Shown piece after piece: positions 16,306-25,625 of a stretch of 64,000 bases of DNA (within the stretch, counting starts at the first letter, position 1; each line of letters opens with the position of its first letter). Where the stretch lies: assembly GCA_016235345.1 (NCBI GenBank), contig JACRLG010000035.1, positions 1 through 64,000 on the forward strand, in the 5' to 3' direction. The notes beneath the pieces are model-generated. The model was given only the letters and a program-made list of their open reading frames with translations. It made no database searches and was not told where the DNA came from. The position numbers were made by a program, and so were the translations under genes. This stretch comes from Deltaproteobacteria bacterium (lineage in GTDB: Bacteria; Desulfobacterota; Desulfobacteria; Desulfobacterales; Desulfatibacillaceae).

Positions 16306-18486
16306 TCATTTGGCCTTGTGGAACTTCTGGTACTGGCTCATCATGGCGAGCGCCTTCACAGCCCGCTCAGGGGTCTTGAAAAACACGCTCTTGTACTTCC
16401 TGCCCGGAACCGGAATCATGGTCTTGTCGGAATCATCCGACACCAGGGGCACGCCAAGTATGGGCTTGTCGTAGCGGTCCATGAGATCGGTGAGATGCTC
16501 CACGTAGCGGTCCTCGATCTGGCAGAGCGCCGCATGAAGGGCGTAGAGATGCTCCTTGTTCGCGCCGGGGTCGCTGGCCAGGGCACTTTCCACCATGCGG
16601 TTGAGAGCGATCTTGCGGCCGAGGATGCCGAGATTAAGGACAGCGTCGCAGCCGTCCCAGGCCATGAGCACGTCCGCCACCCGCACCGGGATGGTGGGGT
16701 CGTTTTCACCGACAAGGTCGATGGGGTTTCCACGGCTCCAGAAGGGCGGAAGAATGGCGTTCACCTTCTCAAAGACCTCCGGCGAAAGGGGAACCACCTC
16801 CAGGCCGTACTCGTCGCAAAGGTCGGCGGTGACCACGCCCCAGCCGCCGCCCAGGGTCATTATGGCCACCCGGTTGCCCCTTGGAAGCGGCAGGGCGGTG
16901 AAGGCCGCTGAAAGGTCCAGAAGGTCCATGGGGTGGTTCACCCTGACGATTCCGGCCTGCCTGCACGCCGCGTCGAAAACCCGGTTGTCGCCTGCCATGG
17001 CCCCGGTGTGGCTTGCAGCCGCCTTGCCGCCAGCCTTGGTGCGACCGCCCTTTAGGACCACCACGGGCTTTTTTGCCCCGACCCGGCGCGCGCTCTCAAA
17101 AAAGCGCCTGCCGTCCTTCACGGATTCTATGTAGAGCACAACGCTTCTTGTGAGCTTGTCCACCTCGAAGCATTCCATGAAATCCTCTATGGAGATCATG
17201 GCCTCGTTGCCCGAACCGCAGAAAGCCCGAAGGCCGATGTCCTGGCGGGCCGCGAAACCCATGAGCTGCGCGCCCATGTTGCCGGACTGGGCCACCATGG
17301 CGGTTGAGCCCGCAGGTGTTCTGATGTGGCTTCCCATGCAGAAAAGGTTGATGTGGGGGTTGGTTATGCCCATGGTGTTGGGGCCGAGAATCAGGATTCC
17401 GTGCTCCCTGGCCTTTTCCACCAGCTTTTTTTCAAGCTCCTTGCCTTCGGGGCCTATTTCGCCGAAACCTGAGGTGATGAGAAGAACGTGCTTGATGCCC
17501 TTTTGGGCAAGCTCATCCATCAGGGGCAGAACCTGGGCCGCCGGAATCGTCACCACGGCAAGGTCAACCGCTTCGGGAAGGTCCAGGACGCTCTTGTAAA
17601 CGGGCCTGCCGAAAATGGTCTTTTCCCTTGGATTGACGAAGTAGATGTCGCCCGCAAAACCGCCCGCGATGGTGGAGGTCGCCACCATGTGGCCCCACTT
17701 GCCGAGGCGCGCGCTCATCCCCACGAACACCAGGCTTTTGGGATAGAACATGGGCCCCACAAGCTCGGGCGGAACGGGCGGATGGGTGACCTTTCTGATC
17801 TCCTCCGGGCCGAGAACGATGAGGGCGTCAACTGCAGTCAGGCCGCCGTCGGGGCCGGCCAGAAGGGGGTTGATGTCCACCTCGGCCACGTTGGGGCACT
17901 CCATGGCAAGCCTCGAAAGGCCCAGAAGAACCTCGGAAATCTGGTCGCGGTCAACCGCCGCCTCGCCCCGGAAATCGCCCAGAAGTTTTTTCGCGTGGAT
18001 ATCATCCAAAAGCGCGTCCACGTCCTCCTGCACCAGGGGCGCAAGCCTGAAGGCCACGTCGCCCAGGGCCTCGGTGAGAACGCCGCCGATGCCGAACATG
18101 ATCACCGGCCCGAACTGGGGGTCGCGGAAAAGCCCGGCCACGAACTCCAGGCGGCCCGTTATCTGGGGCTGCACCAGAAAACTTTCGAGAAGCGCGCCCG
18201 CCTTTTCAGCCACGTCCTTCGCGGCTTCCTCCACCGCGCAGGCGTTGGCCAGATCAAGATGCACCAGGCCCATCTCGCTCTTGTGCAGGAGCTTATCGCC
18301 CATGCCCTTCAAAACCACCGGGAAACCGAGCTTTTCCGCAGCGCTCACCGCTTCGGCCACAGTCTTTGCCGTATGTTCCTCGACGACCGGAACTCCGAAT
18401 TGTTTGAGCACGTCCTTGGCTTCGGCCTCGGTGAGGGCCGTGCGGCCTTCCTGCATTACTTTTTTCAGATAAACGTTCGCGTCCAC
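16306..18486 (-). CDS. NDP-forming acyl-CoA synthetase (fused subunits)
   Basis: This protein of about 726 residues has an N-terminal ATP-grasp (beta) domain (GFPVVLKGMGDKLLHKSEMG, MFGIGGVLTEAL, AEVDINPLL). A CoA-binding Rossmann domain and a ligase domain follow, with SHTGAMAGD carrying the phosphohistidine. It should interconvert an acyl-CoA, ADP (or GDP) and phosphate with the free acid and ATP, as in acetate- or aryl-CoA-forming enzymes. The beta-alpha order is the reverse of some archaeal enzymes but common in bacteria. GTG 18486 follows AGGGG and is my preferred start; GTG 18504 is possible. Confidence 0.88.
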   Translation of the reverse strand: MDANVYLKKVMQEGRTALTEAEAKDVLKQFGVPVVEEHTAKTVAEAVSAAEKLGFPVVLKGMGDKLLHKSEMGLVHLDLANACAVEEAAKDVAEKAGALLESFLVQPQITGRLEFVAGLFRDPQFGPVIMFGIGGVLTEALGDVAFRLAPLVQEDVDALLDDIHAKKLLGDFRGEAAVDRDQISEVLLGLSRLAMECPNVAEVDINPLLAGPDGGLTAVDALIVLGPEEIRKVTHPPVPPELVGPMFYPKSLVFVGMSARLGKWGHMVATSTIAGGFAGDIYFVNPREKTIFGRPVYKSVLDLPEAVDLAVVTIPAAQVLPLMDELAQKGIKHVLLITSGFGEIGPEGKELEKKLVEKAREHGILILGPNTMGITNPHINLFCMGSHIRTPAGSTAMVAQSGNMGAQLMGFAARQDIGLRAFCGSGNEAMISIEDFMECFEVDKLTRSVVLYIESVKDGRRFFESARRVGAKKPVVVLKGGRTKAGGKAAASHTGAMAGDNRVFDAACRQAGIVRVNHPMDLLDLSAAFTALPLPRGNRVAIMTLGGGWGVVTADLCDEYGLEVVPLSPEVFEKVNAILPPFWSRGNPIDLVGENDPTIPVRVADVLMAWDGCDAVLNLGILGRKIALNRMVESALASDPGANKEHLYALHAALCQIEDRYVEHLTDLMDRYDKPILGVPLVSDDSDKTMIPVPGRKYKSVFFKTPERAVKALAMMSQYQKFHKAK

Positions 18487-18853
18487 TTGCACCCCTGTCG
18501 GCACTTGATGTCAGTCATATCTGCCCGGATCGGATCCGGCCAGGTCCAGGAATAACGCCTGTTTGGGCCATTCCGGTATTCATCGCCACGATTCGGCGCT
18601 TACTTTACGGCCTGCAACATGCCACAATTCAACCGGCCCAACAAGCAAATTTTGCGGTAAGAAAAACGAGCGCATGATCGGAATCCGGCGCGGCTGATTA
18701 TATATGGTACGGAAAGTTATAACGCTTGCCGAAGAATTCATATTGATAGAAGGGATTCCGAGCCTTAGCCGCAGGGGGGCTGTCCTGGCGTAACCGCGCG
18801 CGCAAAGGGGAAAAATGTGGACGCCGATCGGGAGGAATTTGGGGCGGGGACAT
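18487..18853. other. Intergenic, upstream of acyl-CoA synthetase
   Basis: No supported gene lies between the acyl-CoA synthetase start and the tRNA-Val terminator. Promoters for the minus-strand pair presumably lie here, but I could not define one. Confidence 0.4.
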
Positions 18854-18885
18854 AAAAAAAGGCCACGGCGCAAGCCGTAACCTTT
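18854..18885 (-). terminator. Intrinsic terminator after tRNA-Val
   Basis: On the minus strand GGTTACGG pairs with CCGTGGCC across CTTGCG and is followed by TTTTTTT. Confidence 0.85.
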
Positions 18886-18897
18886 TGTAATCGTTGG

Positions 18898-18969
18898 TGG
18901 GCGATGCAGGATTTGAACCTGCGACTTCTACCGTGTGAAGGTAGCACTCTCCCGCTGAGTTAATCGCCC
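18898..18969 (-). tRNA. tRNA-Val(CAC)
   Basis: This is a 72-nt cloverleaf. The acceptor GGGCGAT pairs with ATCGCCC, the anticodon stem CTACC/GGTAG encloses TTCACAC giving anticodon CAC, and the T arm is GCAGG/CCTGC around TTCAAAT. CCA is not encoded. Confidence 0.94.
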
Positions 18970-19124
18970 GTGCTGGGTTCGTTCTATAGACCCTCGTTTC
19001 AATCCCCGTCAAGCGTTTTTTTGACCGGACGCCAAAAAGAACGCCTGAAAGCCTGCATCCAGGCCGCCTCGCCCTCCCTCTTAGAAAGCCAAACGCGACG
19101 AGAGCCAAAAGGACCGGACCTTCA

Positions 19125-19721
19125 TCATGGGGCCGGAAATCTATCCGCCATGATCCATTGGACCTCTTCCAGCCACCGCTTGCGCTCGTCCTCCGTGCTC
19201 GTCACCACCACCGAAAAGGTGCGGCGGTAAAAATTTCTCACGCCGCACAAATCGAAGACGCAGTTTTTCCATATGGTTTCCAGCGGGTCACCGAAAACCG
19301 CCCTCTCCCTTTCCGGGCAGGTATTGGACGTGTTGAACACCACTGCGGTTTTCGCCCTCAAAAGCCCCCTGGGCACCCCTTCCCCGCCGTCGCCCTCCAC
19401 AAATTCATAGGCCACGCCCGGCCTTATCACCCGGTCCACCCAGCCCGCAAGAATTGCAGGCGGCATGCCCCACCAGTTGGGATGAACGACCACGATTCCG
19501 TCCGCTTCGGCTATTTCACCGCAATGTGCGGCTATTGCGGCGGAGAGGGTTGCGTCCCGGTCAATCTCGCCATTTGGCAGCACCGGGTCGAAGCCCTCGG
19601 TGTAAAGATCGTGAAAAAGCACCTCGTGGCCGCATTTCAAAAGGGCCTCGCGTGCGGCGAAAGCTATCGCGTGATTGAGGCTTTCAGTATTCGGATGGGC
19701 GAGAATGAGTGAAATTGTCAC
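19125..19721 (-). CDS. Flavodoxin-fold NAD(P)H dehydrogenase-like protein
   Basis: This 198-residue protein of the flavodoxin-like NAD(P)H:quinone oxidoreductase family begins VTISLILAHPNTESLNHA and contains FHDLYTEGFDPV and VHPNWWGMPPAILAGWVDRV, the FMN-binding and dimer-forming segments of the MdaB/KefF/NQO-like group. GTG 19721 is chosen because GGAGG lies five bases before it; upstream in-frame ATGs would add a basic, non-conserved leader. It probably reduces quinones or electrophiles in the cytoplasm. It stands alone. Confidence 0.8.
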   Translation of the reverse strand: MTISLILAHPNTESLNHAIAFAAREALLKCGHEVLFHDLYTEGFDPVLPNGEIDRDATLSAAIAAHCGEIAEADGIVVVHPNWWGMPPAILAGWVDRVIRPGVAYEFVEGDGGEGVPRGLLRAKTAVVFNTSNTCPERERAVFGDPLETIWKNCVFDLCGVRNFYRRTFSVVVTSTEDERKRWLEEVQWIMADRFPAP

Positions 19722-20458
19722 ATTGTCCTCCGATGAACGGTGCATCCGCCGTCGGGTAATGGACCCTGATGCGGGCCGGATTAATGCTTTCGGGTGGCTG
19801 ACGCCACAGGCTCGTACCAATAGCACCGGATTCCTGATTCTGCAACGGCCAGTCATTGCAACAAGGCCGCCAATCAAGGGTTAAGCGCTTCATGCCGATG
19901 CAAAACACCGTTGTTTCCTTCGATTTTGAGTATCGCCCACGGCCTGAAAATAGTTCCAAAGTATTAGAGGCCAGTCCAGATACCCTCAAATTCTTCATCC
20001 TGCCGGTAATACCCTTTTGCCTGAATGATGATTCATTTTGCCCCTGTCCGCGTTTTTTTCCCGATTTGAAAAATTCGTTTCAAAACCAAAAAGCGTGAAA
20101 TACGGGTTAAAAAATTTTCGGAAAACGAAAATATTTATGGTAAAGTACTATTCAGATATTATATGTTATTTTAGCATGTTAAATATTTAGAGCCTGCTCT
20201 CCGGGTAAATTTTACCAGTCCCCAGTATTAAAATTGATAAAAATTGACCACTCTTTGGAATTATCAGGTCACAGTCTTTTAAATGGCTGCCTAATACCGG
20301 AGTCGTATTGAAAACACCCCGATAAATAAGACTAAATTACGTTCCCAGTCTGATTGCAAGAACCATCCCCCCTCGTTTATAGTGCAATCAAATCGAACGC
20401 TCGTTTCACTTCATACGCCGCAAGGCGAAACAAAAAACAAATCCGGGGGGACTTTTCA
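19722..20458. other. Long intergenic region upstream of lipase 1
   Basis: About 740 bp without a supported gene. The centre (about 20,090-20,300) is AT-rich, unlike its surroundings. The last about 75 bp resemble the leader of lipase 2, including CGCCGCAAGGC and the CCGGGGGG ribosome binding site. No RNA gene recognised. Confidence 0.5.
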
Positions 20459-21349
20459 ATGAAACGCATCGCTTTCGCAATCTTGGCTCTGGCCCTTCTC
20501 ATTCCCGCAACGGTTTTCGCAAGTGGATCCTCCAGCACCCCTTGCGCCGTCAAGTATCCCGTGGTTCTGGCCCACGGCATGGGCGCTTCGGCTGAAATCC
20601 TGGGGATCATGGATTACTGGTGGGGCATCGAGTCAGCGCTGGAAGGCAAGGGCGCCAACGTTTTCATCACCTCGGTAAACGGCATGGATTCAACGGCCAA
20701 CAAGGCCGCCGCCTTCAAGTCCCAGTTCCTTCAGATTCTGGCCGTTACGGGAAAAGCCAAAGCCAACATCATCGGCCACTCCCACGGCTGCCTCTACACC
20801 CGTTACGCAATCTCGAACTTGGGCCTTGCCACCAAGGTGGCCACCCACACAAGCATTGCAGGCCCCCACAGGGGTTCCGCCATCGCCAACATCCTGGTTT
20901 ACGGCCTGCCCAGCCCGCTTCTGAACGCCGCCGGTGATGTCCTGGATTTCGTGTACGCCTTCATCTTCGGCGACGACGATCCCAACACCATCCAGAACGG
21001 CATTGAGCTTTGCACCGACTACATGGCCAACGTGTTCAACCCCAACACCCCCAACAAAACTGGCATCTATTATCAGTCCTGGGCTGCCAAGGCCAAGACC
21101 GCCTGCCCCAGCATCATCCTCAATCCCACTTGGCTCGTCCTGCTCACCCAGGAAGGCGCAAACGACGGACTGGTTTCCATAACCTCCGCCAAATGGGGAA
21201 CCTACAAGGGCGTGCAGGAAGCCGCATGGTACTCCACCGGATGCGACCACCTGAACATCGTGGGCCAGCTCTTCGGCCTCACCCCCGGATTCTCCGCCCC
21301 CGACTTCTTCGTATCGGTGGTGACCGACCTGAAGAACAAGGGCTACTAA
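20459..21349 (+). CDS. Secreted lipase, alpha/beta hydrolase (copy 1)
   Basis: This 296-residue protein has a Sec signal peptide (MKRIAFAILALALLIPATVFA). The mature enzyme shows VVLAHGMGAS (oxyanion region) and GHSHG with Ser108 as nucleophile. NDGL supplies the likely acid and CDHLN the likely catalytic His. This is the layout of family I triacylglycerol lipases of the Pseudomonas/Burkholderia type. No lipase foldase (lif) gene is adjacent. CCGGGGGGA precedes the ATG. A closely related second copy follows in tandem. Confidence 0.85.
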   Translation: MKRIAFAILALALLIPATVFASGSSSTPCAVKYPVVLAHGMGASAEILGIMDYWWGIESALEGKGANVFITSVNGMDSTANKAAAFKSQFLQILAVTGKAKANIIGHSHGCLYTRYAISNLGLATKVATHTSIAGPHRGSAIANILVYGLPSPLLNAAGDVLDFVYAFIFGDDDPNTIQNGIELCTDYMANVFNPNTPNKTGIYYQSWAAKAKTACPSIILNPTWLVLLTQEGANDGLVSITSAKWGTYKGVQEAAWYSTGCDHLNIVGQLFGLTPGFSAPDFFVSVVTDLKNKGY

Positions 21350-21377
21350 GAGCCTGACAAATACCTGACACGCTCCA

Positions 21378-21407
21378 AGGGGCGGGGAGAAATCCCCGCC
21401 CCTTTTT
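21378..21407 (+). terminator. Terminator of lipase 1
   Basis: AGGGGCGGGG pairs with CCCCGCCCCT around AGAAAT, followed by TTTTTATTTT. Confidence 0.9.
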
Positions 21408-22021
21408 ATTTTGACGCCATCCCCGCAAACCGTTTCCTTTATATTCACGATGTCCCCGAAAATATCCGCTGGAAAATGGAGGCTTTCCGCGCAAGATGCT
21501 TGGAAAGCCGATACTTATGAAATTGTCCTATCGATAATGTCCCCATCCGGGCCAAATTCCGCCGCACAATCGCAGACATCACAATACCCGGACAAGGGTT
21601 CATTTTGTCCCATGGGTGGTTTTTTTCCGGTCCTTTCGGTTAAGAGCCCGAACTGACGCCTTAGGCATCTGGCAAGATAGCCGAAGATAATCCCCCTCCT
21701 TTTTGCCGCTTTTAGCCTCGGCAATAAATTATCATCAATTTAAAATACTTATAAACTTTATAGGCCTAACCGGCCCTAATTTTTAATTCCGGGGTATTTG
21801 AAATGAAAACTTTTCATTCATGCTTTGGAACTATCCGATTCCCCACTTTGACGGTCAAACCCATGCCCGATACCTATTGAACACAGTGCCGCAAAATAGG
21901 AATAAATTACGCAGCGGGCCTGATTGAACCAATCGACGCACCTCTATATATTGGACACAACTTGAACATCCGTTTCGCTTCAAACGCCGCAAGGCAAGAC
22001 CAAAACAATCCGGGGGGATCA
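21408..22021. other. Intergenic region between the two lipases
   Basis: About 610 bp with no supported gene. An AT-rich part lies at about 21,720-21,810. The last about 70 bp duplicate the lipase 1 leader. Confidence 0.5.
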
Positions 22022-22915
22022 ATGAAACGCATCGCCATGGCAATTCTGATTCTGGCCCTTCTCATGCCCGCAACGGTTTTCGCGGGAGGCTCCAAAAGCT
22101 CAACCACCTGCGCCACGAAATACCCCGTGGTCTTGGCCCACGGCATGGGCGCTTCGGCCCAGGTCCTGGGAATAGTCGACTACTGGTGGGGCATAGAGTC
22201 CGCGCTGGAAGACAGAGGCGCAAATGTTTACGTGACCTCGGTAAACGCCATGGACTCGGTTTTCAACAAGGCAGCCTCCTTCAAGGCCCAGTTCCTGCAC
22301 ATACTGGCCGTGACCGGCAAGGCGAAAGCCAACATTATCGCGCACTCCCAGGGCGTCCTCTACACCCGGTACGCCATCTCCAACATGGGCCTCGGCCCCC
22401 AGGTGGCCACCCTAACCAGCATCGCAGGCCCCAACAGGGGCTCCTACATAGCGAACCTGATCGTGTACAAGATTCCCAGTTCGCTTGTGACCATCGGCGG
22501 CAAGGTTCTCGATTTCGTCTACTCCTTCCTGCTGGGAGACAAAAATCCCCAGTCCGTCGAAAACGGCATGGAGCTTTGCACGGACTGGATGGCTGATTTC
22601 TTCAACGTGAACGTTCCCAACGTAAGCGGCGTCTACTACCAGTCCTGGGCATCCAAGGTGAAGATCGGCTGCCCCAACCTGCTCTTGAACGCCACATGGC
22701 TCATTCTTCTCAACAAAGAGGGAGCCAACGACGGCATGGTTTCCGTCAACAGCGCGAAGTGGGGAGCTTTCAGGGGAGTTCAGGAAGCCGCATGGTATTC
22801 ACCCGGCTGCGACCACCTGACCATCATCGGCCAGCTTTTCGGCCTCACCCCCGGATTCTCCGCCCCCGACTTCTTCGTGTCGGTGGTCAGCGACCTGAAG
22901 AACAAGGGATACTAA
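22022..22915 (+). CDS. Secreted lipase, alpha/beta hydrolase (copy 2)
   Basis: This 297-residue paralogue of the preceding lipase starts with the same type of signal peptide (MKRIAMAILILALLMPATVFA). Its nucleophile motif is AHSQG (Ser109), with Ala in place of the first Gly of GxSxG, a substitution also known from Bacillus lipases. NDGM and CDHLT supply the acid and His. Leader and terminator sequences are also duplicated, so the whole transcription unit was copied. Differences cluster around the nucleophile and in the middle of the protein, compatible with altered substrate range. Confidence 0.85.
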   Translation: MKRIAMAILILALLMPATVFAGGSKSSTTCATKYPVVLAHGMGASAQVLGIVDYWWGIESALEDRGANVYVTSVNAMDSVFNKAASFKAQFLHILAVTGKAKANIIAHSQGVLYTRYAISNMGLGPQVATLTSIAGPNRGSYIANLIVYKIPSSLVTIGGKVLDFVYSFLLGDKNPQSVENGMELCTDWMADFFNVNVPNVSGVYYQSWASKVKIGCPNLLLNATWLILLNKEGANDGMVSVNSAKWGAFRGVQEAAWYSPGCDHLTIIGQLFGLTPGFSAPDFFVSVVSDLKNKGY

Positions 22916-22942
22916 GAGCCTGACATAGAGTTGACACGCGCC

Positions 22943-22979
22943 AAGGGGCGGGGAGAAATTCCCCGTCCCTTTCTATTTT
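22943..22979 (+). terminator. Terminator of lipase 2
   Basis: AAGGGGCGGGG pairs with CCCCGTCCCTT around AGAAATT, followed by TCTATTTT. It matches the terminator of lipase 1. Confidence 0.88.
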
Positions 22980-23040
22980 GTTGGGTTGCCATAGCCCGTC
23001 AAACTTGAATCTTTCGCACTTGTCTGCTAAATTTCCCGCC

Positions 23041-24381
23041 ATGAAAAAATTCGGCCAATTTTCCGTGTGCGGACTTCTGGGCAAGGGCGGCATGGGCGCG
23101 GTCTATCTGGCCCGGCACGATGTGATAGACACCCTCGTCGCCTTGAAGGTCCTCGCTCCAAGTCCCTTTCTGGAAGCCCTCATCCCCCTGCCCCGCCTTT
23201 GCGAACTTTTCGTAAACGAGGCGAAAATCATGGGCCGCATAAGGCATCCTCACGTGCTTTCCGCCTTTTATCTCGATTTTGAAAAGGGCCTACCCTACTT
23301 CGCCATGCCCTTTCACGCCCGAAACCTGGGCGAGGTTATGGGCGAAACCTACGACGCAGAAACCGAAAGCCGCATAATCCGCCCGGACCGGGCCATGAAA
23401 TACGCCCTTGAGACGCTTTCCGGCCTTGCCTGCCTGCACGATTTCGGCGTTGTCCACCGGGACATCAAGCCCTTCAACATTCTTCTGTCCGACAGCAACC
23501 GCGTGAAAATCGCCGATTTCGGCCTCTCCCGGCTTCGGGGCGAGATTTTCCAGCGGCCCGACAACTTAAAGGTCGGCTCGCCTTATTACGCCGCCCCTGA
23601 GCAGGAGAACGACCCCGATGCGGCAGGACCCGCCGCCGACCTCTACGCCGTGGGGGTGATGCTTTTTCGGATGATTACGGGCAAACTTCCTGAGGGAAAT
23701 ATCGACGGAATCGAAGGCTTGGGGCCTGCCTGGAGGGATTTTTTCGCAACCACCCTCGATGCCCGGCCCGACAGACGTTTTTCCTCAGCGCGGGCCATGG
23801 CGGAAACCCTGGGAGGACTGCGCAGGGCCTGGATTGAAAACCAGGAGGCCGCCTGTAGGCTTGAGATAGGGGAAGGCCCGCAAGAGCGCCCTCAGACGGC
23901 GGCTTCGGAAATCAGACCGGAACCCGTGAAAGTGAGCGCGGCCAAGGCAAGGGAGTTTTTCGGCCTTGACCTTCTTTGGAGGCCGGTATCGAAAAATTTG
24001 GATGACAAGAGGTTTGCCGACAACGGGGACGGCACGGTGACGGATCTTTCAACCGGCCTTTTGTGGCAGAAGGGCGGGACGGATTATCCGGGCGATTTCG
24101 GGCAGGTAAGGGAATACGGGGAAAAAATGAACGCGGAGCTTTTCGCCGGGCGCTCGAACTGGAGGATTCCCACCGTTGACGAGCTTAAAACCCTGGCCTC
24201 ACCGGCTGGCAAAACCGACGATTTTTGCGCGTCGCCGGTTTTTTCGCCAGTCCAGAACCGCCTCTGGAGTTCTGACCGGGCCACCTTCACCGCTTTCTGG
24301 TGCGTGAGCCTGGACCTTGGCTACGTGTTCCGCCAGAATTTTTCCGCACCCTGCTTCACGCGCCTGGTAAGCGGAAGCTGA
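23041..24381 (+). CDS. Ser/Thr protein kinase with C-terminal DUF1566 domain
   Basis: This 446-residue cytoplasmic protein has a Hanks-type kinase domain at residues 7-270: GKGGMGAV (P-loop), VALKV with Lys36, HRDIKPFN (139-146), DFG (159-161) and APEQ. After a linker of about 60 residues, residues about 325-446 form a DUF1566/Lcl C-terminal-like domain (RFADNGDGTVTDLSTGLLWQ, NWRIPTVDEL). No transmembrane segment is seen. The pairing suggests that the DUF1566 domain acts as a sensor or effector attached to the kinase. No phosphatase or substrate gene is adjacent. No clear ribosome binding site precedes the ATG. Confidence 0.85.
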   Translation: MKKFGQFSVCGLLGKGGMGAVYLARHDVIDTLVALKVLAPSPFLEALIPLPRLCELFVNEAKIMGRIRHPHVLSAFYLDFEKGLPYFAMPFHARNLGEVMGETYDAETESRIIRPDRAMKYALETLSGLACLHDFGVVHRDIKPFNILLSDSNRVKIADFGLSRLRGEIFQRPDNLKVGSPYYAAPEQENDPDAAGPAADLYAVGVMLFRMITGKLPEGNIDGIEGLGPAWRDFFATTLDARPDRRFSSARAMAETLGGLRRAWIENQEAACRLEIGEGPQERPQTAASEIRPEPVKVSAAKAREFFGLDLLWRPVSKNLDDKRFADNGDGTVTDLSTGLLWQKGGTDYPGDFGQVREYGEKMNAELFAGRSNWRIPTVDELKTLASPAGKTDDFCASPVFSPVQNRLWSSDRATFTAFWCVSLDLGYVFRQNFSAPCFTRLVSGS

Positions 24382-24428
24382 AAATATTCTCTCCCCAGGC
24401 TGCTTGTTTTGTATGATGCCATCCAAAC

Positions 24429-25343
24429 TTACTGCCCCACACCATCCTTCCAGGCATAGTACATACCTGTCGAAAACAAGCGTGCCAGGTTATTTTCGTC
24501 GACCCATGGGTATTGTGCCAAATAAGACTCTCGCCACTCAGGCCAGATACCATCCCTGCCACGCTTTTTTGCTATAATAAAAATAAGATCATATCCGCAT
24601 TCCATTGCAACACGGGCGACATCGTTAAAATGATCCAACTCTTCAGTGTGCAAATTAGGACACGCCTGTCGAAGGCGGCCTTGAATTGGCCGACCATAGT
24701 TCTCGCCCCATTCCTGAGCAAATTTCAGTGCTAAATTTAGGCGAGCTTTCAGCGAGTAGCATGGATCATTCGACCTCGCGATTTCCAAGCGTTCATTCAG
24801 AAATTGAGCAAGCTCGTTAGCTTTCTTTCCGTATGTATCAGGAATAGCGCCTTCACACTTCCCAATAATTTTGGCGAATTGACGAAATTTTTTTAATTGG
24901 TGACAGGATGGTACAAAATTGAATCCAACTATCTGACGAACCCATATTCCGGTATGTCTGATCGTAACAACAAAAAACTGGTCCACGGCTGACCATGGAA
25001 CAGTGTTTCGTCGAAATAGATTCGAAATTGTGAATCCTGATTGATCTACATGAAGATAAGGGCACCCAGGAATTCTCTGGACGATAGCGATAGGCAGCCA
25101 CCGTACAAATAACCCTGCAATAAAAAAGCCTGTCCAGCTTTTGACCATGCCTATCCAGATCCCGCCTGCTACACCGGCAGCAGAAATGAGGAAAAGGCTG
25201 ATTGCTGACCATTTCTTGTTATATAGAGTTATAGATGCCTGTATTTCTGTCATTTCATCCATGGCGAAATAGTCAATTAGGTTGGACCAAGCCCAGTGCA
25301 GGCCGACATTGATTCCACCTGCATTAGATTGACGGAAGTGCAT
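24429..25343 (-). CDS. Unknown membrane protein with two N-terminal helices
   Basis: This 304-residue protein has two adjacent hydrophobic helices at about residues 47-85 (AISLFLISAAGVAGGIWIGM and TGFFIAGLFVRWLPIAI). A beta-rich stretch follows (YLHVDQSGFTISNLF, VPWSAVDQFFVV) that resembles a bacterial PH-like domain. The C-terminal half is soluble and helical. ATG 25343 has CAGGAAA upstream. Base composition is lower in GC than its neighbours, suggesting transfer. I do not recognise a family for the C-terminal half, and no neighbour suggests a role. Confidence 0.5.
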   Translation of the reverse strand: MHFRQSNAGGINVGLHWAWSNLIDYFAMDEMTEIQASITLYNKKWSAISLFLISAAGVAGGIWIGMVKSWTGFFIAGLFVRWLPIAIVQRIPGCPYLHVDQSGFTISNLFRRNTVPWSAVDQFFVVTIRHTGIWVRQIVGFNFVPSCHQLKKFRQFAKIIGKCEGAIPDTYGKKANELAQFLNERLEIARSNDPCYSLKARLNLALKFAQEWGENYGRPIQGRLRQACPNLHTEELDHFNDVARVAMECGYDLIFIIAKKRGRDGIWPEWRESYLAQYPWVDENNLARLFSTGMYYAWKDGVGQ

Positions 25344-25625
25344 TGAATTTTCCTGGTCGGATACGGTCTGTTTTGGTCGTTCTTTGCTTGGCGCCAATCT
25401 ACGAAATCCTACAAACCCAACACCTTATATGAACTGCCAATTCTCCTAACCATTACGCGATTATGCCACTAAACGCACCAAGGCATCAGTGTGAGATTAA
25501 TTTGTCCCGCGCTGCTTCCATGCCGTACCACACCCGAAAATATATTACCACTGGGTTTGAGACGAGCCTTCACCACACACGACATCGGCATTTTCTTTTA
25601 AAATTTCAAAGAAACAGCCAAAATA
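25344..25625. other. Intergenic, nothing recognised
   Basis: About 280 bp of moderately AT-rich DNA between the unknown membrane protein and the RNase H gene. No gene, repeat or hairpin identified. Confidence 0.4.

Noticed and set aside
17488-18555. 355-codon plus-strand open frame opposite the acyl-CoA synthetase
   Set aside because: It lies entirely antisense to a well-supported gene; the His/Arg/Gly-rich composition is artefactual.
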